Shown here: piece after piece, positions 19,219-27,290 of the stretch | Layout: each line of letters begins with the position of its first letter | How positions within the stretch are numbered: position 1 is the stretch's first letter | From: Bacteroidota bacterium | Lineage (GTDB): Bacteria > Bacteroidota > Bacteroidia > Chitinophagales > Chitinophagaceae | Assembly: GCA_023415275.1 (NCBI GenBank) | Contig: JAEZLJ010000086.1 | Span: forward strand, 28,522-92,521 | Direction: 5' to 3' | Length of the DNA: 64,000 nt | Made by a program: the position numbers and the translations under genes | Notes under the pieces: generated by a model | Seen by the model: only the letters and a program-made list of their open reading frames with translations | Database searches by the model: none | What the model was told of the DNA's origin: nothing

Positions 19219-19889
19219 ATAGCTTCAGATACCAGGTAATGATCTTCTTGTGGAGTAACCTTTTTAAAGAGGTTACTCCATTTAAAATGCTTACGGCGGT
19301 AACTTCCCTTAGGAAACAACAAGATATATCCTTCATCCAGGTAGCATTTCATTACCTCGTGGCTGTGGCCAAAATATGTGTATATAAAATCAATGGTCCT
19401 GTTCTGCAAAGGCAAGGCATCATTGGGCACATTTCCATTGGCAAAAGGACCGTCTTCATAAATCCTTAAGTCATCCAGGATCAGCACATCCTGATAGGCT
19501 GACCGCAACCTACTGATCACTTCCAGTTCCTGCTCCAAGGGCAAACGCAGTGTTTCGTCTGCATCCTCGTTGTACGCCGCCATGCCGGCATCTGCACCAG
19601 GAAAATGAGCATCCAACCAGAATAAACAGTTTCCTTTCAGGTAAGGTAATTCCTGTGCCAGCACGCTGACACTGTCTCCTTCCAGGATGCATACTTTATT
19701 ATTATCAACAAAGCGTTCTGCAGCCTTACTTGCAATTTCAGGGATGACTTCAACAGAATATAATTTTTTAAAAGGCGACTGTAAGGCATAGGCCACGCCA
19801 TCACCCCAAAAAGTGCCCGTCTCAAAGAAATAAGGGATCTTATATTCTTTAATGATGCGGCAAAGGTCAAACCTGTTTAAAGCTCCCAT
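19215..19889 (-). CDS. SAM-dependent methyltransferase-like protein of the glycan cluster
   Basis: The 224-residue protein looks like a class I methyltransferase. Motif I is the variant [11 protein letters not shown] (near residues 20-30) followed by an acidic strand end (LYSVEVIPE), then a ribose/adenine-binding stretch (ILEGDSV), and FWLDAHFPG in the position of motif IV. The acceptor is unknown; a sugar or amino-sugar is likely from context. It is third in a tight minus-strand operon, 6 nt after an FkbM methyltransferase, which follows a glycosyltransferase by 9 nt. Its stop shares bases with the aspS stop. Near its end, the codons for [10 protein letters not shown] form a 10-bp inverted repeat that probably terminates aspS transcription. 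Confidence 0.75.
   Translation of the reverse strand: MGALNRFDLCRIIKEYKIPYFFETGTFWGDGVAYALQSPFKKLYSVEVIPEIASKAAERFVDNNKVCILEGDSVSVLAQELPYLKGNCLFWLDAHFPGADAGMAAYNEDADETLRLPLEQELEVISRLRSAYQDVLILDDLRIYEDGPFANGNVPNDALPLQNRTIDFIYTYFGHSHEVMKCYLDEGYILLFPKGSYRRKHFKWSNLFKKVTPQEDHYLVSEAI
19251..19283 (+). terminator. aspS terminator hairpin inside the convergent gene
   Basis: The perfect repeat TGGAGTAACC (19251-19260) and GGTTACTCCA (19271-19280), with a 10-nt loop and a short T-run, lies 32 nt after the aspS stop, within the coding sequence of the opposing methyltransferase gene. The T-run is weak. Confidence 0.55.
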
Positions 19890-19895
19890 CTGTTT

Positions 19896-20750
19896 TCATG
19901 GTTTAATCTTCCTGGTAAGGAATAAATCAACGTGATCTTTTAAATTCAGGAGGTGTGCCCTGTCCTGTTCCATATAATGCACCAGGGTGGAATCACCGGT
20001 GATCTCTGATACCTGGAACCTGCCAAATAAGAAATCAGTGAAAGCACCCGCATCCTTATACATAAACGGACTGTATTCCATTACCATTCTCAGGTCAGGA
20101 TTTTGCTGTAATATCTTTTGCATTCCTTTACAAATTAATGGCTCTACACCCTCGCAATCCATCTTGATAAAATCAACATGATCAAGCTGGAACTCTTCTA
20201 CAAGAGCATCCATAGTGATCATCTGCACCTGCTGGGTCATTACTTCATCATCCACCTTCTCCGCCCTAATGGTACCTCCGCCCCAATAGAGTGAAGGAAT
20301 GGATAAGGTTACCTCTCCCGGTGCATCTGATAAAGCCTTGCTCACTATTTCATAATGATATTCATTTACCTTGTTGGTAAAGGACATCAGCCGACACAAA
20401 TACGCATTGGGTTCTACAGCAATGCATTTCCCTTCCTTACCTGCCAACTCAGCTAATACCAGGGAATAATAACCAAAGTTGGCGCCCGCATCAATACAGA
20501 TCATTCCGGGCTTTACCTGTTGGGCCATGAACTTGGTAACCCATGATTCCCAATAACCATCCATTAAAATATTCGGAGCAATGCCTATATCTCGTGTATC
20601 AAGGTATATCTTGTACCTGGACAGGATCTTGCAAAGTTGAAGATGATCGCCCAGGTAATAACTCCTTACCGACCTGGTACATATAGTTTCCAGCTCCTGC
20701 CTGGTCAGCTGTGCCATCTCGCCTATACGTGTCAAAACTCTTTCCGTCAT
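19896..20750 (-). CDS. FkbM family methyltransferase
   Basis: FkbM-type enzymes O-methylate sugars, polyketides or other small acceptors with SAM. The 284-residue protein has the signature motif I DAGANFGYYSLVLAE (about residues 91-105), the acidic EPNAYLCRLM after strand 2, and the family-typical MDALVEEFQLDHVDFIKMDCEGVE (about 175-198), in which the Asp-Cys-Glu-Gly segment is highly conserved. It lies between a glycosyltransferase gene (9 nt upstream) and a second methyltransferase gene (6 nt downstream) on the same strand. This spacing predicts one transcript and a role in methyl-capping a surface glycan (inference). Confidence 0.88.
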   Translation of the reverse strand: MTERVLTRIGEMAQLTRQELETICTRSVRSYYLGDHLQLCKILSRYKIYLDTRDIGIAPNILMDGYWESWVTKFMAQQVKPGMICIDAGANFGYYSLVLAELAGKEGKCIAVEPNAYLCRLMSFTNKVNEYHYEIVSKALSDAPGEVTLSIPSLYWGGGTIRAEKVDDEVMTQQVQMITMDALVEEFQLDHVDFIKMDCEGVEPLICKGMQKILQQNPDLRMVMEYSPFMYKDAGAFTDFLFGRFQVSEITGDSTLVHYMEQDRAHLLNLKDHVDLFLTRKIKP

Positions 20751-20759
20751 AATTCAGTT

Positions 20760-21824
20760 TTATAACAGGGAATGATACACATCCCTGTATTGTTTAGCTT
20801 TTTCTTTCCAGTTAAAATGTGTGCTTCTCTCTTTGATCTTTTGGGACAAACCATTCTTTTGAAAGTACTGCAAACCGTCATACAAAACCTCAGACATATG
20901 ATCTGAATCGAAGCTTTTAAAATAGAAGGCTACATCTCCACCTATCTCGGGTAAAGAGGTAAGGTGTGATAAAAAAAGTGGCTTGCCGAAAGACATGGCT
21001 TCCACCACAGGTGCACCAAAACCTTCGGCTAATGAAGGATGCACATAACCAAGGCAATGCTGCAGGTACCAGGCTTTTTCGCCTTCAGTCACAGGGCCTA
21101 AAATATGTACACGCTCCCTGATGCCCAACGCCTCAGCTTCATTTTGTATTTGTTCAATATAATCACCTTCCGCCAATCGCCCGGCAATGATGAGGTCAAA
21201 TTGGTTGGCAGCCATCATAGGTATAAGCGTATGGAAATTCTTTTTACGGTTCACATCTCCCATCCCAAAAAGAAAAGGTCGCGACGGCTTATAAGACATT
21301 TTATTTAAAGAAGGATCACCTACCGCATGTGTACCATTATGAATCACATACACCGGCTTATTACCCACTTCACAAAACTTCAACACATCAGATTTACAAA
21401 ACTCAGAAATGCAAACAATAGCATTACTGCGATTGATAAGCTTTTGCGTATGTGCCACACTTCGCTCCTGCACATCGCTGGGAAGATCTTCATGAAGTGC
21501 ATTCAGATCATGAATAGTTAGCAAGACTTTTATTGATGGGTTATTCATTGGAAAAACCCTTCCTGACTGGAAGGGTGCATGCCAAAGCTTACAACCCCAT
21601 AAGAAAGGGCTAAAGAATTTATGATGCCTGCTTTCTTTAATTACCAACTGCTGATCTTTAAACCAATGTGCTTGCGCAGGGGGCACATAAAACCTCATGC
21701 GCTCTTCGCCAGCTTCATCAAAAAGTTCATTGACATAATTGCCAAGGTTCAGGCAATAATGAAACAGGCCCGTATTCGGGAACTTCATCAGGTCACAATC
21801 CAGGATAATTCTATTCTTCCACAT
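20760..21824 (-). CDS. glycosyltransferase family 4 protein, first of a divergent paralogue pair
   Basis: The 354-residue protein has the GT-B fold of family GT4 retaining glycosyltransferases. The C-terminal nucleotide-sugar site carries PSLAEGFGAPVVEAMSFGKP with the two glutamates of the E-x7-E motif; GMGDVNRKKNFHTLI marks the domain junction and LTIHDLNALHED lies in the N-terminal half. Donor and acceptor are unknown. It heads the minus-strand operon with the two methyltransferases. The gene starting at 21977 on the other strand encodes a clear paralogue (shared NTGLF.YCL.LG, LTIHDLN, VIHNGT, NRKKNFH, SLAEGFG). Confidence 0.92.
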   Translation of the reverse strand: MWKNRIILDCDLMKFPNTGLFHYCLNLGNYVNELFDEAGEERMRFYVPPAQAHWFKDQQLVIKESRHHKFFSPFLWGCKLWHAPFQSGRVFPMNNPSIKVLLTIHDLNALHEDLPSDVQERSVAHTQKLINRSNAIVCISEFCKSDVLKFCEVGNKPVYVIHNGTHAVGDPSLNKMSYKPSRPFLFGMGDVNRKKNFHTLIPMMAANQFDLIIAGRLAEGDYIEQIQNEAEALGIRERVHILGPVTEGEKAWYLQHCLGYVHPSLAEGFGAPVVEAMSFGKPLFLSHLTSLPEIGGDVAFYFKSFDSDHMSEVLYDGLQYFQKNGLSQKIKERSTHFNWKEKAKQYRDVYHSLL

Positions 21825-21976
21825 GAAGCTGATTTAAAGCCTATTAAAATTAAACAACAACTGCTGAAGTAAGAACAATCACTAACTATTATTACTAACC
21901 GTAAACTCTGCAGTAATTCCGGGTATAAATTTTGTTCATTATGCATTCGCTAGCCTGGATTTCCAAACTACTACAT

Positions 21977-23035
21977 ATGATGCAAATCGTCTTTGATTGT
22001 GAAAGGATGAAATATACCAACACAGGTTTGTTTAGTTATTGCCTTCACCTGGGGTTAAAATTAAAAGAACACAGCCATCCCTTACAGGAACAGATCAGCT
22101 ACTTTACACCAGCCCAACTCCTTGGGATCTTTGGCAATGATGCCAAATACATTGCTCAGCATTCTTTACAAAAGTTCATCATGCCATCGCTTAAGGGATA
22201 TAAGGTCTGGCATAGTACTTACCAGGGCAGTCATTACCTGCCTGTGCGCAACAAGAACATCAAGGTAGTCCTGACTATTCATGATCTGAACTTCCTGTAT
22301 GAAGACCAAAAATCTGAGCAAAAGAAAAGGTCTTATGTGCAGGCATTACAAAACAACATTGACAGAAGCTCGGCCATTATATGTATCTCAGATTACTGCC
22401 GCCATGATGTGATCAATCATTGCGAGCTAAACAATAAGCCCGTATTTGTCATACATAACGGCACCAATACGCTGGAATCACCATTATTATTGCGGACCTC
22501 TTACCAACCCAGGAAAAAATTCCTGTTCTCTATTGGCACTGTTAACCGCAAGAAGAACTTTCATGTATTATTACCCTTACTGGAGCGCAATAATGATATG
22601 GAGTTGTTGATAGCCGGTAAACCGGACGACCCCGACTATGTAAATTATATTAACTATTCGGCCCGCAAGATGGGTATTGAAGAGAATGTCAGGGTGTTGG
22701 GCGCTATATCAGAACCTGAAAAATCCTGGTACTATCAAAACTGTTATGCTTTCACCTTCCCTTCCCTGGCTGAAGGCTTTGGGTTGCCTGTGGCAGAAGC
22801 AATGTCGGTTGGCAAACCGGTGTTTCTTTCCAACCTGACTGCCTTACCAGAAATAGGAAGGGACGTAGCTTTTTACTTTCCCGATTTTGATGGTGATGGC
22901 ATGCAAAAGATTTTCCAGGATGGCATGCAGCAATATACCCGTTTGCACATGTCAGATTTAATTAAAAAGCGCAGTGGAGACTTTTGCTGGAATAGGGCAG
23001 CCAGGGAGTACATCAATATTTATCATTCCGTATAA
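21977..23035 (+). CDS. glycosyltransferase family 4 protein, second of the divergent pair
   Basis: This GT4 glycosyltransferase has the motifs FPSLAEGFGLPVAEAMSVGKP (E-x7-E) and SIGTVNRKKNFHVLLPLL, and aligns along its length with the 20760-21824 product. I start it at ATG 21977 (352 residues), which aligns with the paralogue's N-terminus (MMQIVFDCERMKYTNTG versus IILDCDLMKFPNTG). In-frame starts at 21932 and 21941 would lie on or next to the promoter-like TATAAATTTTG (about 21924-21934). The ABC exporter gene follows by 12 nt, so the two are almost surely cotranscribed. A likely role is building a glycan that the exporter moves across the inner membrane (inference). Confidence 0.9.
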   Translation: MMQIVFDCERMKYTNTGLFSYCLHLGLKLKEHSHPLQEQISYFTPAQLLGIFGNDAKYIAQHSLQKFIMPSLKGYKVWHSTYQGSHYLPVRNKNIKVVLTIHDLNFLYEDQKSEQKKRSYVQALQNNIDRSSAIICISDYCRHDVINHCELNNKPVFVIHNGTNTLESPLLLRTSYQPRKKFLFSIGTVNRKKNFHVLLPLLERNNDMELLIAGKPDDPDYVNYINYSARKMGIEENVRVLGAISEPEKSWYYQNCYAFTFPSLAEGFGLPVAEAMSVGKPVFLSNLTALPEIGRDVAFYFPDFDGDGMQKIFQDGMQQYTRLHMSDLIKKRSGDFCWNRAAREYINIYHSV

Positions 23036-23047
23036 AATCCTTATCCC

Positions 23048-24892
23048 ATGAAGGTTTACCGCCGTCTTTTAGCTTATGCCAAACCCTACAGCAAATTTAT
23101 TTTGCCCTTTTTTATATTTACCCTGGTAGCTGTGTTCTTTAGCATCTTCCAGTTTGCCTTGATCATTCCCCTCCTTAATTTTCTTTTTGATAATCACAAC
23201 GCAGCCAATGCAAAGCAATATGCCCATGCCCCATCTTTTTCTTTGAGCGGAGAGTTCTTTAAAAACTTTTTCTATTACCAGGTGTACCGCCTCAAGACTA
23301 TTAATCCTCGTTATGCTCTGTACCTCATTGCCTCACTGATCGTGGTGGCGGTTATTTTAACCAATATCTTTCGCTACCTGGCTCAACGGTGCCTGGTGAA
23401 TACCAGGACCCTACTTGTTAAAAGAATCCGCGAAGCCATATTCAACAAGGTTAACCGGCTGCATATGGGCTACTTCACCAAGGAGCACAAAGGCGACCTG
23501 TTGTCCAGAATGAACTCTGATGTATTTGAGATAGAGGCCGTGGCCTGTAATTCCATAGAGGTGATGTTTAAAGAACCCTATGTAATGATAGGCTACTTCA
23601 TTGCGTTATTTACCATCTCCTTCAAGCTCACGCTTTTTACACTGGTCATTATTCCCATTTCCGCCATTGCCATTGCATCTGTCACCCGGCGCCTAAGAAA
23701 GGAAGCCACTGATGCCCAGGCCTCTATAGGCAGATTACTGACCATTATTGATGAGACCTTAATGGGTATGCGCATCATCAGGGCCTTTAATGCCACCAGG
23801 TTTGTGGTGGACAGGTTTAGCAAGGAGAATGATTTCTACCGGAAGGCAAGTCTCCAGGGGTTCAATAAAAGAGAATTGGCTCCCGCCTTTTCAGAAGCTT
23901 CGGGGGTATTTGTAGTGGCCTGCATCCTGGTGTTCGGAGGCAGCCTGGTGTTAAAGAACCAGGCTACAGGTACAGGCCTGCAGGCCAGTGCTTTTATTGC
24001 TTTTATAGCCATCTTTTCACAAGTGATTCGTCCGGCCAAGTCTATGGTGGTAGCCCTAGCTAATATTCAACGCGGAGAAGCGGCCGGAAGACGGATCATT
24101 GAAGTGCTGGATACCCCGGTGGAAGTAGATGACCTGCCTGGTGCAGTGCCCCTGGAGTCTTTCAAGGATTCTATAGAATTTGATGATGTATGCTTTTCCT
24201 ACAATGATCAACCGGTATTGCAAAACATCAGCTTCTCCATTGAAAAGGGAAAGACAGTTGCACTGGTAGGACCTTCAGGCGTAGGCAAATCAACCATTGC
24301 TGATCTCATTCCCAGGTTTTATGATGTAAAGGCAGGCCAGGTGTTGATAGATGGTAAAGACGTGCGACAATACACCATGGAATCCATGCGAAGTCATATG
24401 AGCTTTGTTACACAGGAGATCATTCTTTTCAATGATACTGTGTTTAATAATATCGCCTTAGGGAAGCCCGATGCCAGCATGGAGGAAGTGGTGCGGGCTG
24501 CCACCATCGCCAATGCACATGAGTTTATTATGCATACGGAAGATGGCTACCAGACCATAATCGGCGACAGGGGCATTCGCTTGTCGGGTGGGCAGCGTCA
24601 AAGACTCAGCATAGCAAGGGCAGTGTTCAAAGACCCTTCCATATTGATTCTTGACGAAGCTACCTCCGCATTGGATACAGAATCTGAAAAGCTGGTGCAG
24701 GATGCCCTGAACAAGTTGATGGCAGGAAGAACTACCCTGGTAATTGCCCACCGGCTGAGCACTATCAAGGAAGCTGATGAGATCATTGTATTACACGATG
24801 GAAAGATCGTGGAGAGAGGCAATCATTACGACCTGATACAGATAGAAGAAAGTACTTACAGAAGACTGACCACCTTACAAAAAATAGCCTGA
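23048..24892 (+). CDS. MsbA-like ABC transporter (fused membrane and ATPase domains)
   Basis: This is a 614-residue half-transporter that would work as a homodimer in the inner membrane. The N-terminal type IV exporter domain (residues 1 to about 330) has about six membrane helices (FILPFFIFTLVAVFFSIFQ is the first). The ATPase domain (about 365-605) has Walker A GPSGVGKST (408-416), the LSGGQRQR signature near 512, Walker B ILILDEATSALD near 533, and the H-loop IAHRLST. The long first periplasmic loop, rich in Phe and Tyr, is like that of lipid flippases. Placement 12 nt after a glycosyltransferase suggests a lipid-linked glycan cargo, but lipid A or a drug cannot be excluded. Confidence 0.93.
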   Translation: MKVYRRLLAYAKPYSKFILPFFIFTLVAVFFSIFQFALIIPLLNFLFDNHNAANAKQYAHAPSFSLSGEFFKNFFYYQVYRLKTINPRYALYLIASLIVVAVILTNIFRYLAQRCLVNTRTLLVKRIREAIFNKVNRLHMGYFTKEHKGDLLSRMNSDVFEIEAVACNSIEVMFKEPYVMIGYFIALFTISFKLTLFTLVIIPISAIAIASVTRRLRKEATDAQASIGRLLTIIDETLMGMRIIRAFNATRFVVDRFSKENDFYRKASLQGFNKRELAPAFSEASGVFVVACILVFGGSLVLKNQATGTGLQASAFIAFIAIFSQVIRPAKSMVVALANIQRGEAAGRRIIEVLDTPVEVDDLPGAVPLESFKDSIEFDDVCFSYNDQPVLQNISFSIEKGKTVALVGPSGVGKSTIADLIPRFYDVKAGQVLIDGKDVRQYTMESMRSHMSFVTQEIILFNDTVFNNIALGKPDASMEEVVRAATIANAHEFIMHTEDGYQTIIGDRGIRLSGGQRQRLSIARAVFKDPSILILDEATSALDTESEKLVQDALNKLMAGRTTLVIAHRLSTIKEADEIIVLHDGKIVERGNHYDLIQIEESTYRRLTTLQKIA

Positions 24893-24935
24893 GCCGATTA
24901 TTTAATGTAAATTATATGCACCATTTTTCCAGCAA

Positions 24936-25412
24936 ATGAACAGCGCAGGAACAAGACATTTTTATCCACGTAAATGGCCGGCATTCACACCATTGTTGGC
25001 GGCTATTATTTTATTCCTGTTTTACAGCCCACAAAAACAGGATGCTACGGTAGCCATTATTTGTTCCCTGCTTATCATTTCTTCGGTCTATATTTTTTTG
25101 TTACGTTCCCGCAAAGATCTGATGATAAATGATGAAGGCATCACCTTCAAAACATGGTTCAACAGGGAGCATATCAACTGGACTGATCTTTCAAAGACGT
25201 ATATCAAATACTGGCACCATGGCAAAGCCGCAAGGTCATATTGGTACTTTGAGGCTGGTAACGGCCGCAAACTTAAAATACCAATACATCAATACCCCCG
25301 AAAAGAATTACAAGTTATAGCTAACACTGTACTGGGCAAGCGCAAAAATGCTATTGCGGACGACTGGATCATTGCCATAGCCCGGGGCCACTTTCCATGG
25401 TACACTTTTTAA
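24936..25412 (+). CDS. two-helix membrane protein with PH-like cytoplasmic domain
   Basis: The 158-residue protein has two membrane helices near residues 16-30 (AFTPLLAAIILFLFY) and 37-54 (TVAIICSLLIISSVYIFLL). A soluble C-terminal domain (DLMINDEGITFKTWFNREHINWTDLSKTYI and onward) resembles the bacterial PH-like (DUF304-like) fold; this is a tentative similarity by eye. Function unknown. It starts 43 nt after the ABC exporter gene on the same strand, so it may be the last gene of that transcript. Confidence 0.7.
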   Translation: MNSAGTRHFYPRKWPAFTPLLAAIILFLFYSPQKQDATVAIICSLLIISSVYIFLLRSRKDLMINDEGITFKTWFNREHINWTDLSKTYIKYWHHGKAARSYWYFEAGNGRKLKIPIHQYPRKELQVIANTVLGKRKNAIADDWIIAIARGHFPWYTF

Positions 25413-25523
25413 ATGTCCTGGTGCATCAATAAAGGTTAGTATCATTAATCAAATGAACCATGCCTGGTTTCCTAATATTTGCTTAGCTATTCCTTCCAGC
25501 GAATTCGGTATTTTCATAGAACT

Positions 25524-26381
25524 GTGAACAGAGTCAAGCATATCCTTGTTATTGCAAGCCTTGTCGTTTTCTTTTCCTGCAAAAAAGAAACAGCAAGTGT
25601 ATCTCCTCCTCTCAGTGCCACTACTTTAAGCAACCAGGCCTATGGTACCGATGCTGCCCAGAAAATGGATATTTATTTACCTGCCGGCCGCAGCACGGAC
25701 AACACCAAACTGATAGTAATGATACATGGGGGTGCCTGGGTAACTGGTGATAAATCAGATTTCGCAAGCTTTATTCCTGTACTGCAGCAAAGGCTACCCT
25801 CTTATGCTATTGCCAATATCAATTACAGGCTGGCCACAGATGCCAGTAATCATTTCCCTTCGCAGGAAAATGATATGAAGGCAGCTCTCAATTACATTAT
25901 ACAACAGGCTGGCAGCTATACCATCTCTCAAAAAATAGTGCTGCTGGGTGCTAGTTCCGGTGCACACCTGGCCACCCTTCAGGCTTATAAATATCCCACC
26001 CCAAAAATCAGCGCTGTAGTAGATTTCTTTGGACCTGTGGATATGGCGGCCCTGTACAATTCTACTACCATTCCTTTTAATCGATCTATACTAGAAGGAT
26101 TATTAAATGGCACGCCCGCCACTAACCCTGGGCTATACCAACAATCCAGTCCGCTGAACTTTGTAACGTCCCAATCACCTCCTACCCTTATTTTTCATGG
26201 TGATAAAGATGAAGTGGTGCCCCTGTCACAATCAGTTGCCCTGAAAGATAAATTGCAAAGCCTTGGTGTGATCAACCAAATATATATCTACCCCAACCAG
26301 GGCCATGACATCTGGCCCGATCCCGTCATGACCGACGCTTTTAATAAAGCGGAAGCGTTTATTAAGGCAAATGTAAAATGA
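25524..26381 (+). CDS. alpha/beta-hydrolase lipoprotein (carboxylesterase-like)
   Basis: The product has a lipoprotein signal ending in the lipobox FFSC (Cys 19 from the GTG start at 25524), then an alpha/beta-hydrolase fold of the BD-FAE/esterase-lipase type: oxyanion-hole HGGAW, nucleophile GASSGAH, acid HGDKDEVVP and catalytic His in NQGHDIW, so the triad is complete. It would hydrolyse esters at the cell envelope. I choose GTG 25524 (285 residues) because the longer reading from TTG at 25479 puts 15 unusual residues before the signal, and the TTG itself lies in a promoter-like TAATATTTG. The start codon choice is moderately secure. Confidence 0.85.
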   Translation: MNRVKHILVIASLVVFFSCKKETASVSPPLSATTLSNQAYGTDAAQKMDIYLPAGRSTDNTKLIVMIHGGAWVTGDKSDFASFIPVLQQRLPSYAIANINYRLATDASNHFPSQENDMKAALNYIIQQAGSYTISQKIVLLGASSGAHLATLQAYKYPTPKISAVVDFFGPVDMAALYNSTTIPFNRSILEGLLNGTPATNPGLYQQSSPLNFVTSQSPPTLIFHGDKDEVVPLSQSVALKDKLQSLGVINQIYIYPNQGHDIWPDPVMTDAFNKAEAFIKANVK

Positions 26382-26840
26382 GAAAAAGGCAAGTGAAAAG
26401 CAATAAGTGAGAGAGGGAGCAATGGAAAATAAAAAATGTAAAATGTAAAAGCTTTAGGTAGAAGATCGTTTATGCTTGTATGTTGGTCTTTTTTCCAGAA
26501 TTTTTATTGATTGAATGGTCACACAGAATAGTCACACTGCCTTAATGCAGCCCATAGACCTTTACAGGTACAAAGCTGTAAAGAATGAAGATTATGAAAT
26601 TACCCTTCTTAAAAGTTTCAACTATTAATCTATTTAATTTAAAAGTAAGGTCATTGCATTAGCATTTTGTGTCCACTCCAGGCAGCAGCCCTATTAATAA
26701 TCCATCCAGTTCACTAAAATAAAAGTTCACATTTTCCTTAACTATGCCAAATACATCTGCAGGCCCTATTTGCTTTGCTATCTGACACGATGTTTATTTA
26801 CCTGCAAGATGTCTCCATCTATCAACCAATCCAAATACCC

Positions 26841-26924
26841 TGGCCGATTATGGCCGTTTTGGCCGGAAATGACCGCTTTTGGCCGGCTTTTGAGTTGATA
26901 AGTTGGCAAGTTAACATGTTGACA
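26841..26924. repeat. adjacent tandem arrays with about 10-bp (GGCCG-type) and 8-bp (AGTTGACA-type) units
   Basis: Five units of about 10 bp (types TGGCCGTTTT and GGCCGGCTTT) fill 26841-26890. Four 8-bp units (AGTTGATA, AGTTGGCA, AGTTAACA, TGTTGACA) fill 26893-26924. The units are degenerate, and the two arrays are unrelated in sequence but directly adjacent. Confidence 0.7.
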
Positions 26925-27069
26925 AGGAGAACCCCACCTCCTCAATAATCCTATCAAATCCTGGTAATCTTAGTTCTCTTCCTTCCTCATTCGATATTCC
27001 CTGGTCGATATGCTACGGTTCCTCCCAGTCTCCGGTATATCAAAGCCCAGGCTCCTGCCTATCTACGCT

Positions 27070-27102
27070 ATAGATACTGCGTGATCACCACGCAGTATCT
27101 AT
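27070..27102. repeat. perfect 14-bp inverted repeat
   Basis: ATAGATACTGCGTG (27070-27083) and CACGCAGTATCTAT (27089-27102) flank a 5-nt loop. There is no T-run, and no gene end is close enough for a terminator. It lies directly before the 11-bp array. Confidence 0.8.
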
Positions 27103-27109
27103 ACTGCAG

Positions 27110-27153
27110 GTAGGGCGTAAGTAGGGCTTAAGTAGGCTTTAGGTAGGCAGTAG
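27110..27153. repeat. four tandem 11-bp units (GTAGGGCTTAA type)
   Basis: GTAGGGCGTAA, GTAGGGCTTAA, GTAGGCTTTAG and GTAGGCAGTAG follow each other without gaps; the GTAGG head is invariant. Confidence 0.8.
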
Positions 27154-27290
27154 CCAACTTGCAAATGGCAAGCGAACTGATAGCATGACAGAAGCTGGTT
27201 ATTACGTAAATCCTTTACAATGGAATGGAAAAGAAAGAGAATGAGGAAGGGGATTGCCATCAAACAAGCATTTCTTCGGTAATTTGAAGT

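Larger units (their letters stand above)
26382..27290. other. 0.9-kb non-coding, repeat-rich gap before rarA
   Basis: No ORF here looks real. The first 80 nt are purine-rich with short reiterations (AAGTGA, AAATGTA). Then come about 370 nt of unremarkable AT-rich DNA, followed by three consecutive repeat structures given separately: 10-bp units at 26841-26890, 8-bp units at 26893-26924, a 14-bp hairpin at 27070-27102 and 11-bp units at 27110-27153. A near-match -7 box (GTAATTTG, 27278-27285) ends 5 nt before the rarA ATG. Confidence 0.65.
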
